From positions 1,196,501 to 1,260,500 of the forward strand of contig JAYKKI010000133.1 of NCBI GenBank assembly GCA_039881145.1: a DNA stretch of 64,000 bases, given 5' to 3'. A program made the translations under genes and the position numbers. The notes beneath the pieces were generated by a model. That model was given only the letters and a program-made list of their open reading frames with translations. It ran no database searches and was not told where the DNA came from. Source of the DNA: Druceiella hillmani (lineage: Eukaryota > Arthropoda > Insecta > Lepidoptera > Hepialidae). This document shows, one piece after another, positions 38,831-48,719 of the stretch (positions within the stretch are counted from its first letter, which is position 1; each line of letters opens with the position of its first letter).

Positions 38831-41650
38831 AGTCCTATTATCCGTAACCAAAACCAAGTAAACATTCTAAATTCTACATGAAATCCTCTTTCCTCGTAGC
38901 AATTACCTTAAGATTATTTGCATTGAAAGTTTTGTTACTAAATACAATTTTACCGCATGTTCGCCCACATGAAACTACCACTTTTCACATTTTAGCTCAA
39001 ATTGGCCTCGTTGTCTACATAGTAGTAGTCATTTTATCAGGCGGTTTGTAACAGTGTACCGAAATACTTCGATTTATTATACAGACTAATAATATTAAGC
39101 TTATTGTTATTTCTCCGAATGGTATCACTGGAAACCAGATGTCTGCTAATAACATTGTAATGACGTAAAGTTACACTATATGACCGTGAATATGCAAGTG
39201 TTATTATTTCTGATATGTGTTATTATTCTGATGGACATGTGTTATTATCCTAATGCGTTAACTTGTATTTACTTGTATTTACGCCGGGGAGTTTTTTTTT
39301 TCTTCAGTGGCTTACAGTAAAGCGGTCGATCCTGAGTTCGTTTGATTAATTTCAACGAGCCCTTAATAATAAATTTTAACTAAGGGCGTTAAATGATACG
39401 AAGGGAAGCGGTCATCGGAATTTCTCAATGGATAATAATAAGCCCCTTGAGTTTAGGTTCGTTTGAGCCATCTCATTGACTCCTTTGGACGCAAGAGCGT
39501 GTTTTATATTTTCATTATAATTTTTTTTACTTGTTAATATATTGGAAGTAATAACTCTATTTATTTAAATATGATATTATATTAATTTGATATTTTCATA
39601 AGTATAATATTTGAACAAACTTACATGAAGAAATCGGAAGAACATCGGACAAGTTATTTAGGTTTTGGAAGGGAAAATGAGATTCAATATATCATTCGAA
39701 AATTCTTCATCTTTTTGAAAGAGGGAACATAGTTTTGCATCAATAGATGAGGAGGGAAATTATGGGGCATCATATCTCGGAAAACTACGTTAAAGGTGTT
39801 TCAGGTTCAAGTTGGGCCCATTTTTAAAATATTTCAATACACTTTTATTAACATATCCTGATATTTTAATTCCTTTTTAATAGTCGCATTAATTTTTTTA
39901 AAGCAATGGTCCATATTAATTGAATTAAAAGTCTAAATTAAATTTGAAGTTATGAAAAATTATGGAAACTAGAAAATATATAATGAAAAAAATATTCAAA
40001 ATTTTATAAATATAAAGTCAAATTAAAGTAGCTCAAGGTCCTAAAGTTAATTAAATTTTTAAAAAATAAAATAAAATGTAAGGAAAAGAGATAGTATACA
40101 TATAAAAATAAATAAATAATATATATATTTTAACAAACATTTTTTTGAGATTTTATATTACCTAGCTTCATCTCTCCAAACATCAGATTTATACCAACCA
40201 AAATTACTTTGGCTGGATACTCAAAACATATATTGCTTATAGCAATTGCAACCAAACTGAGTCAGGTACAAGTTGAAATGTAACCAAAATTTAAAATATG
40301 CATATCAGCTCTCCGAAAATAACAATCTGTCTTTATCTACAACTGAAAAAGTTGACATCTTTTGACCTGGTGCAATATAAAAGTGATAAATATTTCTAAA
40401 ATTCTTTATTTATCTTTAAGGATATGCAGTAATGCGTAGCGCAGCTTGATTAAACTAAAAAACTGTTTTGGAAACAGTGACGATAAACATTTAATAATTT
40501 GCTCTGTTAATTTTAATTCACATTAGCAATTAATTTATTCGCAAAAATGATATTACCTAAATAACAAAAACTGAATTATATGCAGTCTCAAAGGCGAAAG
40601 ATAAAATATGTAAGTGAAATATGGAAATAAAAAAAATGTGATCCTAATTTATTTTACAAAAAACCAGTTTTATTTACCGGTCAATGGGTGTGGGATAAGC
40701 CCAATTCAGGGTTCTTTAATCATTTCCTCAAATATCAAATATTCTTATTTTATAATTAAATAGAGTGAAATATATGTTTCAAATTCATCCTTTTTACCAT
40801 TGAGTAAACTAAAAAGCTAAGTCCTCCAGTAATTTTCAACTGCATGATTTCCAAGTAATGAAGAGTTTTTGTTTTTTTGATAGTTCATGAATGAGAGAGT
40901 TTAGCCAGAACTTTTAACGTTGAGATTGCTTGTAATAAATCCATAGTAATTTCACTTAAAATTACTCATTCAAATCATACAGTTTCACTTTAAAAAATCA
41001 TAAATTTGATTTTTAACTACCCAGTTCACTAAAAAGAACTAATTTTATTTAAAAGTGCTGATTACAAAGAAATTTTATTAAAAGTACTAAATTATTTTCG
41101 AAACTTAATCCAGATTTTTGTCTTGTGTGGAAAAGGGAGGGGGAGACACATTGCGAAGGGAATTTGAAGCCCAATATTTCGTAAACAGTGCTAAATTAAT
41201 CAAAGTGTAAAATGGGGTAACCTAAAAAATGTTTCCTTCCCATTTTTTAATATTATACATGATTTTAGTGTATTATATTTAATATAAATATTTATCAGTA
41301 ACACATATTCGTGTTGAATAGAAAAGGTAGATCTACAAAAAGCTTTGCTTGGCGATAATTTAACAGCGACCTGTTAAAGAATTTGCGAGCTTTTTCATTT
41401 TCAAATATAAAATACATTCCTCACAGTTGCAGTCACCTCGCTTCTTTTCATTAAGTTTATTACGGTTAGCTAATTGTTGTGGAGAAACCAACCCTGAGAA
41501 CAAGAAATGTACAATCATACAAATATCTTCATTAATTAAAGCATACGCATGCGTATGTGCTATAATAATATTTTCTCCCAGCTTCTGCAATAATAACTAT
41601 GTTACAATGCCATATACAATTTTCGGTATATCTTTTATGGCCAAAAATAT
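38831..41650. other. AT-rich DNA with weak internal repetition
   Basis: A partial direct repeat around 39330-39370 and 39440-39485 shares 'gagttcgtttga' and 'ttaggttcgtttgag' contexts. No gene was recognised. Confidence 0.4.
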
Positions 41651-41654
41651 CCTG

Positions 41655-42270
41655 AGACCTGGCTTACCAAAAATTAGAACAATGAGATAGAGATCAAAAC
41701 TCGCATCGCAATTATCCGTAGTGCCTTTAGAAAAACGAAAAAGTACTCTACAATCAAAGTCTTAAAATCTCACTTCCAATTCGTTTTTTCTAGTGCTATA
41801 TCTGGCCTGTAATTCTATACGCTTGCAAGGCCTTTACTATGAAGGAAGATGCCAGAAAACATATAGAAACATTCGAAATGTAGGCCTACAGACACAAAAT
41901 GTCTGCATATTGGAATTAGAAAGTAACTAGTGTGGAGGTTTCACGATGGATTGACTAGAAATGCAAGCGTTTGCAAACCATCGAACAATGAATATGTATC
42001 TGCAAATCTGAGGTACACAATCAGGCGTAGAAGGTACAACTACTTGCAAATTGTGATTGATTGTAAAAGTTGCTGGTGGAAGAAAAGCTGGTCGTAGACG
42101 AAAGTCGTGGTTTTGCAACATCCGAGAATGGATAGGGATTAGAAGTGCTATTTACCCCTTCTGCCTTAAGATGGAAGAGATCAAATATGCAGGCAAATTC
42201 TTACTTTTACATACGTTCTATAATGCATTGTTCTATATGTTCAGTTATAAGATTGTGTCTTCTATTATAA
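41655..42270 (+). pseudogene. LINE C-terminal relic, same family as 9.2 kb
   Basis: Blocks in order are IEIKTRIAIIRSAFRK (41690-41740), DARKHIETFEM (41850-41880), SRWID and CKRLQTIEQ (about 41940-41990), and an open stretch at 42057-42293 reading KVAGGRKAGRRRKSW then NIREWIGIRSA. These match the C-terminal half of insect LINE proteins (KTRIEIARSAF, EAFEMW.YRR, VLR.I..., GRRRISWLKNLREW). Several stops and frame changes separate the blocks. The upstream end appears to have lost the segment between a VMAKN-like block and the GTWL-like block. This is the best preserved LINE fragment in the window. Confidence 0.8.
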
Positions 42271-42293
42271 AAAATATTTTCAAGTTTTTGTGA

Positions 42294-42866
42294 TGTTCTA
42301 CAATTTACGATGTCACACTTATTTTCTGTGAAGGCGTTGCACTTAACATAGGAATAGCAACCAGTTTAATATTTATTTACAAATTTTAGCCAAAAATGAA
42401 GTAATGGAAACTTCCAATCACATCGACTTTTAAGTTGCCTCTATTAGAAAATTTGTTACCGATTGTCATCACGTTGACTGTGATCGGTTCAATAACTTTA
42501 AGAAACAGGTTTTTATCACGCGGTACATAGTTTGATGAATTTTTATTTTATCATTAAATGCTCCGTAAATACACACGTTGCTTCCAATATCATGGAATGG
42601 AAATTAAGAAACTATGGAGAGAAAATTGAGAGAAAACTGGCAATGTGATCTTTCTACCTATTTAGACGTCTTCATAATCTTGAGAAACTTTTACGTCATC
42701 TGCATGTTTTATCCATAAAATGTTTTTAACTATAATTAATGATAAATAAACAACTCCCTACAAGCTCTCTTCGATTATACGCATATGTCAAAGTAGGAAA
42801 TAATATCTACGTACTAGTTTACACGACTACATTAAAATATTTGAATCTGCATTTTTTTTTTAAATT
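42294..42866. other. AT-rich DNA with no gene seen
   Basis: Nothing recognised. The stretch at 42650-42720 has faint similarity to 46585-46650. Confidence 0.4.
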
Positions 42867-43230
42867 CATGTTTTAAATACAATCACGTAAACGCTTTTCA
42901 CAGATTTTTCATAATATTTTTTGCTACACCCAAGATTCGTTTCCAAAAATAAATGTAATACACAAAGTCGAAATAAAATTTTATTTCTAAACAGTCTTGT
43001 AATCTCCTGTCATAACGTTAACCCCTGAAATTTACATGGATACAATCACTCCTTTACGTAATTGTCGTCGCAAAGAAATCACGTAAAAATTAAATTATTA
43101 AACGTTAACTTTAAGTGTTAAACGTTAACTAACGTTTTAACCGAATTAAACGTTAACTTTAAGTGTTACTAGATACAAATCACTTCATTGCGTAATCCTC
43201 GTCGCAAATTAATTACATAAAATCTTAAGA
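42867..43230 (+). repeat. Dispersed repeat, copy 1 (partner at 47.26 kb), internally duplicated
   Basis: 'aaattcatgttttaaatac' and 'aatcacgtaaacgcttttca' align with 47262-47310. Further on, 'tacaatcactcctttacgta' with 'ttgtcgtcgca' is repeated at 43170-43210 as 'tacaaatcacttcattgcgt' with 'ctcgtcgca'. Between them the unit TTAAACGTTAACTTTAAGTG occurs twice in full and once in part. The element is non-coding and unnamed. Confidence 0.6.
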
Positions 43231-44008
43231 AACTTATGTTGATATTACTCTAACCTGACCGTCTGCTTATGAGTGGCTCTAGTCGTCGCATTACTCATAA
43301 GTAACGAGCACGCCCAAAGCATAAATCGATGTCACAATAACAATAACGTATACGGGATGCATAATCTTCAATACTCAGTTAGAATGTAATTAATATGTTT
43401 TTCTTTTATCTGTTGGAGTGTGCTTTTTACTAAATAAAATTATTCATTTAAAAATGTGCTCACAGAATTGAGTTTCACAATATGATATTTTATTGCTTAC
43501 CACGCAGTTTAGTTATGTATATTGGAATTTTTTTAGTTACAAGTCTATATTATGAATATGAAGTAACAAGATACAAGGTAATAATTGCACTTTGAAAATT
43601 TTCTTTCCCAACTTTATATGTTATGATCTTAGCTGAAATTTAAACGGCCGTGACGCAAGAAAATCTTAGCAAGCTTAAGAGTCCAAAAATATGACAGTTT
43701 CTCATAAGGCACAATATGATCAGATTATTACGACACATATAACCTCATTAGGGACATATGTGTCAAAAACAATCACTTAGGAATTGTTTCAATGAGACTT
43801 GCTTGAGTATTTTACTTGAAACTCAAAAGCCACGTGTCCGATTGTATCAAAAATGCATAGAATAATTATGTGTATTATAATGTGGCATATGCCTACATAT
43901 AAACGTATTAAAACTGAAAGAAAAAATCAAGAAATTGGTCACAGTAATATTGAAATATCTGAATTCAAACACTTATACTATTTAAAAAAACTTATACAAA
44001 ATCGCAAG
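43231..44008. other. No gene seen
   Basis: A 9-bp inverted repeat (cttatgagt / actcataag) lies at 43266-43301. Otherwise nothing was recognised. Confidence 0.4.
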
Positions 44009-44535
44009 TTCTACAGTCTTCGTCCACAAAATAAGCCCAAATTACCATATAATCGCTCTCAGACCCAACTTCCATCCAGTCGATGACGGTGATCCCCTGC
44101 TGGGGAATTAGATAAGTTTTCTTCGTATTTTAAAAAGTAATCAATCACTACCCACTAGTTTTCGTCAATGACGCCTACAGTGGGAGAGACGCTAAACGAA
44201 AAAGGAGCACGAATACGCCCATTAGATTTGTAAGTATATTTAGATGGCACAATGGATTCAATAAGGCTGGTGATATGGAAACAAGGGGCGAACAGGCGTA
44301 GGAGCGAAGAATGAATCAGCAACATTTTGGTTGTTGAACGACTGGAATAGTGCGATAAGTCGGGGAGGAGTTGTGAAAAAAGTGTTATTGAAAGAAAGAA
44401 TAACTAAAATTTGTTATATTTTTCAATCGAGGCAGTTTCATGGACAGGATTTGAGTTTTTTTCCCTCAAACGCCAATCGACAGAGTATCAAATAGCCAAA
44501 AAAATTGCGACGCATGTTATTTTTAATCAAAAAAT
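44009..44535 (+). repeat. Diverged direct duplication, copy 1
   Basis: It aligns along about 530 bp with 44751-45280. Conserved blocks include 'ctgctggggaattagataa', 'actacccactagt', 'gattcaataaggctggtgat', 'aaaaaagtgttattga', 'tttcatgga.ag.atttgag' and 'atcaaatagcc.aaaa'. The offset is about 742-744 bp. No protein was recognised in either copy. Confidence 0.85.
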
Positions 44536-44688
44536 TGTTTTCCTTTTTTTAATGATCAATGTCAAACCGATACTTGAGATAACCTTATTTATTGCAAATT
44601 CCTCAAGTGCTTGATCATAGTTTAGCGCACCTCGAGTTGTGATGAGAGAAGTAATCAAAATTCTAGTAATATTACAGGCAATCTTATT

Positions 44689-44690
<2 letters not shown>

Positions 44691-44742
<52 letters not shown>
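44691..44742. repeat. (TA)n microsatellite between the duplicated copies
   Basis: About 25 TA units, directly upstream of the second copy of the 530-bp duplication. Confidence 0.95.
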
Positions 44743-44745
<3 letters not shown>

Positions 44746-44750
44746 GTAAG

Positions 44751-45280
44751 TTCTACCGTCCCCTTTCACATACTAAGCCCTAAGTTATTAAAGAATCCCT
44801 CACATACCCAACTTAGATCCAATCGGTGAGGGCCGACCCCCCGCTGGGGAATTAGATAAATTTTCTTTGTAATGTGAAAAGTAATGAATCACCACCCACT
44901 AGTAACAATGTTGTTTTCAGCATTGCCTACAGGGGGGCAAACGCTAAATGAAAAAGAAGCACAAATGCGCACAATAGATTTGGAAGTATGTTTAAATGGT
45001 ACATTGGATTCAATATGACTGGTGATATAGGAACGAAGGGCGTACAGGCGTCGGAGCGAAGTATGAATCATCGAAATTTTGGTTTTTTATCATCTGAAAT
45101 AGGGCAATAAGTCAGGAAGGAGCTTTGAAAAAAGTGTTATTGAGGGAGAGAAAATTGTTACACTTTTCTACCACAGTAGTTTCATGGAAAGAATTTGAGT
45201 TTCTCTTTTCCCCGAAAGCCAATTGACTTAGGATCAAATAGCCGAAAATTTTGCGACATCTATGATGTTGAATTAAAGAA
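44751..45280 (+). repeat. Diverged direct duplication, copy 2
   Basis: Homologous to 44009-44535 and roughly 75-80% alike by eye. A minus-strand open frame of 60 codons (44889-45071) is broken in copy 1, so it is not conserved coding sequence. The unit may be a fragment of an unidentified transposon or a low-copy satellite. It ends just where the mariner relic begins. Confidence 0.85.
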
Positions 45281-45297
45281 AAGTTTCAAAATACAAT

Positions 45298-45915
45298 GTG
45301 TGGATAACTACCGAGTTATCATCATATCGCCTTCAATGCAGAGTTGATACTTTTCAACATTTATTGATTTTAACTAGCAGAATCAGTAATTGGCGAAGAG
45401 AAGTGGTTATATACGTTAACCATACACGCAAATGTCGATGACTCGGTATCGGAGAAACAGGAGTTTCAATATCCAAACCTAAAATAAGTGTAAAAAAGTG
45501 ATGCTCAGCTGCTGGTGGAATATCAAGGGCAATATTCATTGGAAGTTGCTTCTAGGGTATATAAAGTTAATAGAGATATTTAGTGTGGACTATTAGCTAG
45601 TGAATCCATTAGCTAACGAATTGAGTAGACAACATGGATCGAGTTTATTTTCTACATCATAATGATAGACCATGTGTTGCAAAACGTACTCGTGATAAGT
45701 TAGAGGAGTTCAACTGGGTTCTACTCACTCATCCATTATATTCTCCGGACATTGCGAATAGAGTTGATGAGTTCTCTGCTTGCCATTTATTCAGGGCTCT
45801 GACTAACCATTTACATGAAAAAAAATTCGACATTAAAGATCTCCAAACCGACCTCGCGCAATCTTGGGTAATTTTAGAAGTCAAACTTTTGCAAAAACGC
45901 ACTGGTCGATAATAC
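45298..45915 (+). pseudogene. Mariner-family transposase relic
   Basis: Blocks in order across frames are WITTELS and RVDTFQHLL (45298-45370), GEEKW (about 45391-45406), VNHTRKC and GETGVSISKPK (45415-45485), LVEYQGQYSLE (about 45515-45545), SRQHGS (about 45630), and an open stretch 45634-45912 with HHNDRP, VAKRTRDKLEEFNW, PLYSPDIA and CHLFRALTNHL. These correspond to mariner transposases (HELSEEH..RV..., TGDEKW, KPGLTPKK..WWD.KG.I, HHDNARPHVAK, HPPYSPDLAPSDYHLFRSL). The first catalytic Asp is Glu, the second (HDN) reads HN, and the APSDY block is disrupted. With frameshifts and stops as well, it is inactive. The N-terminal DNA-binding half is absent upstream, and no terminal inverted repeats were identified. 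Confidence 0.85.
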
Positions 45916-45960
45916 ATAACACACACCAGGAGGTTGAACCTTTTTCGACGAAGAGACAAA

Positions 45961-46668
45961 CATAACAAAATTATAAAGGTTACGTTTATACCCTTTGGCT
46001 ATAGAACACTAAAAAATGTAGATTTCTCTATTTTCAAAACTGCTGAAGTCAAAATTATGAACAAAAAAACAATTTGATAAGAAACTCAAAAAAGAACATT
46101 GATGTTTATAAATAGTGAAATATAAATACTAAACGCCCTTAAATATTAGCATTACATTAATATAGCATTACATTTTTCACATATTAGCATTACATTTTTT
46201 ACATTATTTGCCATATCATATAATATAAAAAAAAAACATCTAACAATTACATGACCACTTACATCTGATTACTTTCAAAGCATACGCAAACATTGACTCA
46301 GTGAAACGTGTTTTCTTTGATATTTATTGCTTTTTATAATATTTTTTTATTTCATTGGAGAAAGTAGATTGTAAAACTTCTACTCATTGTTTAGATTTTT
46401 TAAAATCTATTCTTTGGTGTCAATCGAGTCAAATAAATAAAGTTTAGTGTAAAAATAACGTCATAACAATTATTAGAAGAAGCGGATATATTATGCTACG
46501 ACTCAAGGTAACAGCTACATATCCTACACTATAAGTTTTATGGTACAAGTGACGATAAAATTAACAAAGGTGGCTTGCCTACATGTTAAGCATCTTTACA
46601 ATCTCGGAAGACTTTTGTGTTAATTTTTATTTATCTTTAAAACGCATTTAATTACGATTTACATGTTA
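45961..46668. other. AT-rich DNA with no gene seen
   Basis: It contains a short repeated phrase 'tattagcattacatt' near 46145-46200. Nothing else was recognised. Confidence 0.4.
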
Positions 46669-46676
46669 TTTATGAG

Positions 46677-46707
<31 letters not shown>

Positions 46708-46743
46708 ACTCATAAATATATGAGTATGTGTATATTTATATAC

Positions 46744-46802
<59 letters not shown>

Positions 46803-46830
46803 TATATACATATTTTTGTAATATATATTT
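46669..46830. repeat. TA-rich palindromic microsatellite
   Basis: 46669-46721 is a near-perfect palindrome: 'tatttatgag', a TA run, 'ttt', a TA run and 'ctcataaata'. It is followed by further TA arrays to about 46830. A structure of this kind can extrude as a cruciform. Confidence 0.85.
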
Positions 46831-46904
46831 GGCACTAATCATTAGTCAATATCGAAAAATTTCCAAATTTCCAGGCACATTTATTTTAGTGACAAAATAT
46901 AATT

Positions 46905-47125
46905 ATTGAATATATTTGGCGTTAATTTTGTAGAAATTCATTATTCACAATTAAATTAAACTACGTGATGTAGTATTATTTCTACTATCTTTAATTTCTT
47001 ACCACTTTAGAATCTTTGCTAATATCCCACCTGAAGATGTTGTAATAAAACGAAACCTAGGTCGTGGTAAAGAAATTAAAGATAGTAGAAATAATACTAT
47101 ATCACGTAGTTTCATTTAATTGTGA
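46905..47125 (+). mobile_element. Hammerhead-like inverted-repeat element, copy A
   Basis: 221 bp. A 40-bp head ('attgaatatatttggcgtta'...) is followed by a left arm (46945-47005) and a right arm (47064-47125) that are reverse complements over about 60 bp with few mismatches, with the ribozyme-like core between them. The flanks 46895-46904 (aaatataatt) and 47126-47135 (aaacataatt) match at 9 of 10 positions and look like a target-site duplication. Related copies are at 48042, 58565 and 58846. It encodes no protein, so it must be non-autonomous. I infer a retrozyme-like or Penelope-derived origin from the ribozyme motif and the duplication length. It lies within or next to the dispersed repeat resumed at 47262. 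Confidence 0.75.
47027..47067 (+). ncRNA. Hammerhead-ribozyme-like core, copy A
   Basis: CCAC (47027-47030) is followed by CTGAAGA (47031-47037, matching CUGANGA), a stem II region TGTTGTAATAAAAC, GAAA (47052-47055), stem III ACCTAGGT and C (47063), with predicted cleavage before GTGG (47064-47067), which pairs with CCAC. A distal stem I helix is possible between ATCTTT (47012-47017) and AAAGAT (47078-47083) across an internal loop. Stem II has one mismatch compared with copy D. One extra U stands between CUGAAGA and the first stem II pair compared with the classical core. From memory, Penelope-associated motifs share this spacing. Cleavage is not shown. Confidence 0.5.
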
Positions 47126-47261
47126 AAACATAATTATATTTGGTTTTTACACATTTCATTTTAAAATGTACTTAACTTCAAAGGAATGTACTTTTCAAAA
47201 TACGAAGCTATTCCCTGATACAAATTTACAGAATTTCATTAAAGTATTCAAAATCACATTA

Positions 47262-47420
47262 TTTTAAATTCACTTTTTCAATTCAATCACGAGAAGACTT
47301 TTCGCGAATTTTCCGTAATAATAGCATTCTAGCGAGCATCCAATTTACTTTCATTGGTTTTTCGTTAAACCTAACAATCACTTCGTTACGTAACTGACAT
47401 CGTAAGTAAATTATATAAAG
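47262..47420 (+). repeat. Dispersed repeat, copy 2 (partner at 42.87 kb)
   Basis: 'aaattcactttttcaattc', 'aatcacgagaagacttttcg' and 'caatcacttcgttacgtaac' align in order with 42867-43070 and 43170-43200. It is diverged and non-coding. Confidence 0.55.
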
Positions 47421-47710
47421 TCAAAATTAAATTAAATTTTTTTAATTATCTTTTAATTTTTTATTGAAATATTATGTTGATTTAACAATAATTAAAATAT
47501 CAATCAGTCAATCTCAGGGCTTAGTTGCCATGTTTTTGGTCGATATGTTAATATGAGTTTCCGTTAAATATAATAATTTCAAATTTGTAACTCAGTCTCA
47601 TACCTCCAGATTAATGTACTTTTTGCGAAATTTCGCAAGTACATGCTTCATAAAGATATTTAAATTTAGGCCTAGAAAAATCTTAAAAAAAGAAAGTCTT
47701 GATATATTTG

Positions 47711-47750
47711 CATCATACACAATTGTGCATTGGCACAATTGTGTATGATG
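47711..47750. repeat. Perfect 18-bp hairpin with 4-nt loop
   Basis: The arms CATCATACACAATTGTGC (47711-47728) and 47733-47750 are exact reverse complements around ATTG. Just outside, 'gaaagtctt' and 'gaagtctt' are similar on the two sides, which could be a small target duplication. It is compact enough to stall polymerases or form a cruciform. Confidence 0.85.
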
Positions 47751-48041
47751 GAAGTCTTTTAAAATAAAATTGTTTTATTTACCATATTTTTTTAAACCCA
47801 ATTTACCAAATATTCAGCTTCTATGATCTACAATATATCTTATTCTTATTTTTCAACCATTATTTAAAAAAAAATTAAACATTTTTGAGTACCTTTTACT
47901 AGAATCTTCAATTAATTTTTTTACTAGGCTCAAATATTACAAACCAAAAAGACCGATATTGAACACCGTTTTGTTTGCATATCAGCACGCTTTTCTAATC
48001 TACTATTAAACAAATTCAAAAACATTTACATCTTATGTACT

Positions 48042-48246
48042 ATTGAATATATTTGGCGTTAATTTTGTAGAAATTCATTATTCACAATTAAGTGAAACTA
48101 CGTGATGTAGTATTATTTCTACTAGATTAGATCTTATCTTTGCTAATATCCCACCTGAAGATGTAATACAACGAAACCGAGGTCGTGGTAAAGAAATTAA
48201 AGATAGTAGAAATAATACTACATCACGTAGTTTTAGTTAATTGTGA
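48042..48246 (+). mobile_element. Hammerhead-like inverted-repeat element, copy B
   Basis: 205 bp between perfect 12-bp direct repeats. It has the head 'attgaatatatttggcgtta', a left arm 48082-48123, a ribozyme-like core, and a right arm 48185-48246 ending TTAATTGTGA. It is the cleanest insertion of the family. It shares head, arms and core with copy A but has a 3-bp shorter stem II. The intact target duplication suggests it is the youngest copy or that the flanks are under little change. It is non-coding. The length and variability of the target duplications in the family (10-12 bp) fit retrotransposition better than cut-and-paste elements with fixed 2-9 bp duplications. Confidence 0.85.
48151..48188 (+). 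ncRNA. Hammerhead-ribozyme-like core, copy B
   Basis: CCAC, CTGAAGA (48155-48161), a shortened stem II region TGTAATACAAC, GAAA (48173-48176), stem III ACCGAGGT, then C at 48184 with predicted cleavage before GTGG (48185-48188). Distal stem I can pair TATCTTT (48135-48141) with AAAGATA (48199-48205). The shortened stem II pairs poorly next to the core, so activity is less likely than for copy D. Confidence 0.45.
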
Positions 48247-48384
48247 ATCTTATGTACTGTTAAATTAACGTTTCAGTAAGTTTTCATTTGACACCTTACG
48301 GGATCCTCTTGAAAATATTTTTTTGTTTCCCTATTTAAGCACTAAAGATAACCACCAAAATCGAGATTTAACTTTTTATGCTTT

Positions 48385-48700
48385 GCGTGTATATTGGGGC
48401 TAACAGCTCTGTTGTGCGATCTGGTATGCCAGCTGGCCGTAGATGCCTTTCTTTTACGGCTTGTCATGCTTGCGAGTAGCACCAGTTAGCCGTCAATTAC
48501 CGAAGATTTGAGTCGTACTCATTTACCAATACAGCAACGTTCGCGAATTATCATTGTCAAATCGGCTGTCCGTGACAACCTCATGGAACTCATCAAACCT
48601 CATAATTTAGTCAATATGTCTGCCATATGAACCCTGGACGAGAAGAGCCGACCAGCAAGCGAACAGGTCTGTGGATTGTATTTACCCTTGGATTGGACTT
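48385..48700. other. GC-richer patch, unrecognised
   Basis: Base composition is near balanced over about 300 bp in otherwise AT-rich DNA, including 'ggtatgccagctggccgtag' and 'gacgagaagagccgaccagc'. No frame stays open across it and no family was recognised. It may be a decayed transposon or gene fragment. Confidence 0.3.
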
Positions 48701-48719
48701 GAGATAGCTTAATTTGTGC

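Larger units (their letters stand above)
48030..48258. repeat. 12-bp target-site duplication flanking copy B
   Basis: ATCTTATGTACT occurs at 48030-48041 and at 48247-48258, immediately outside the element at 48042-48246. The match is perfect. It fixes both ends of the element. Confidence 0.9.

Noticed and set aside
45634..45912. Possible intact domesticated transposase exon
   Set aside because: Key catalytic residues and the APSDY block are altered, and the adjoining parts of the same relic are frameshifted.
46905..48246. Interpretation of elements A and B as ordinary Tc1/mariner or hAT MITEs
   Set aside because: The duplications are 10-12 bp rather than TA or 8 bp, the inverted repeat does not reach the left end of the element (a 40-bp head lies outside it), and a conserved ribozyme-like core fills the centre.
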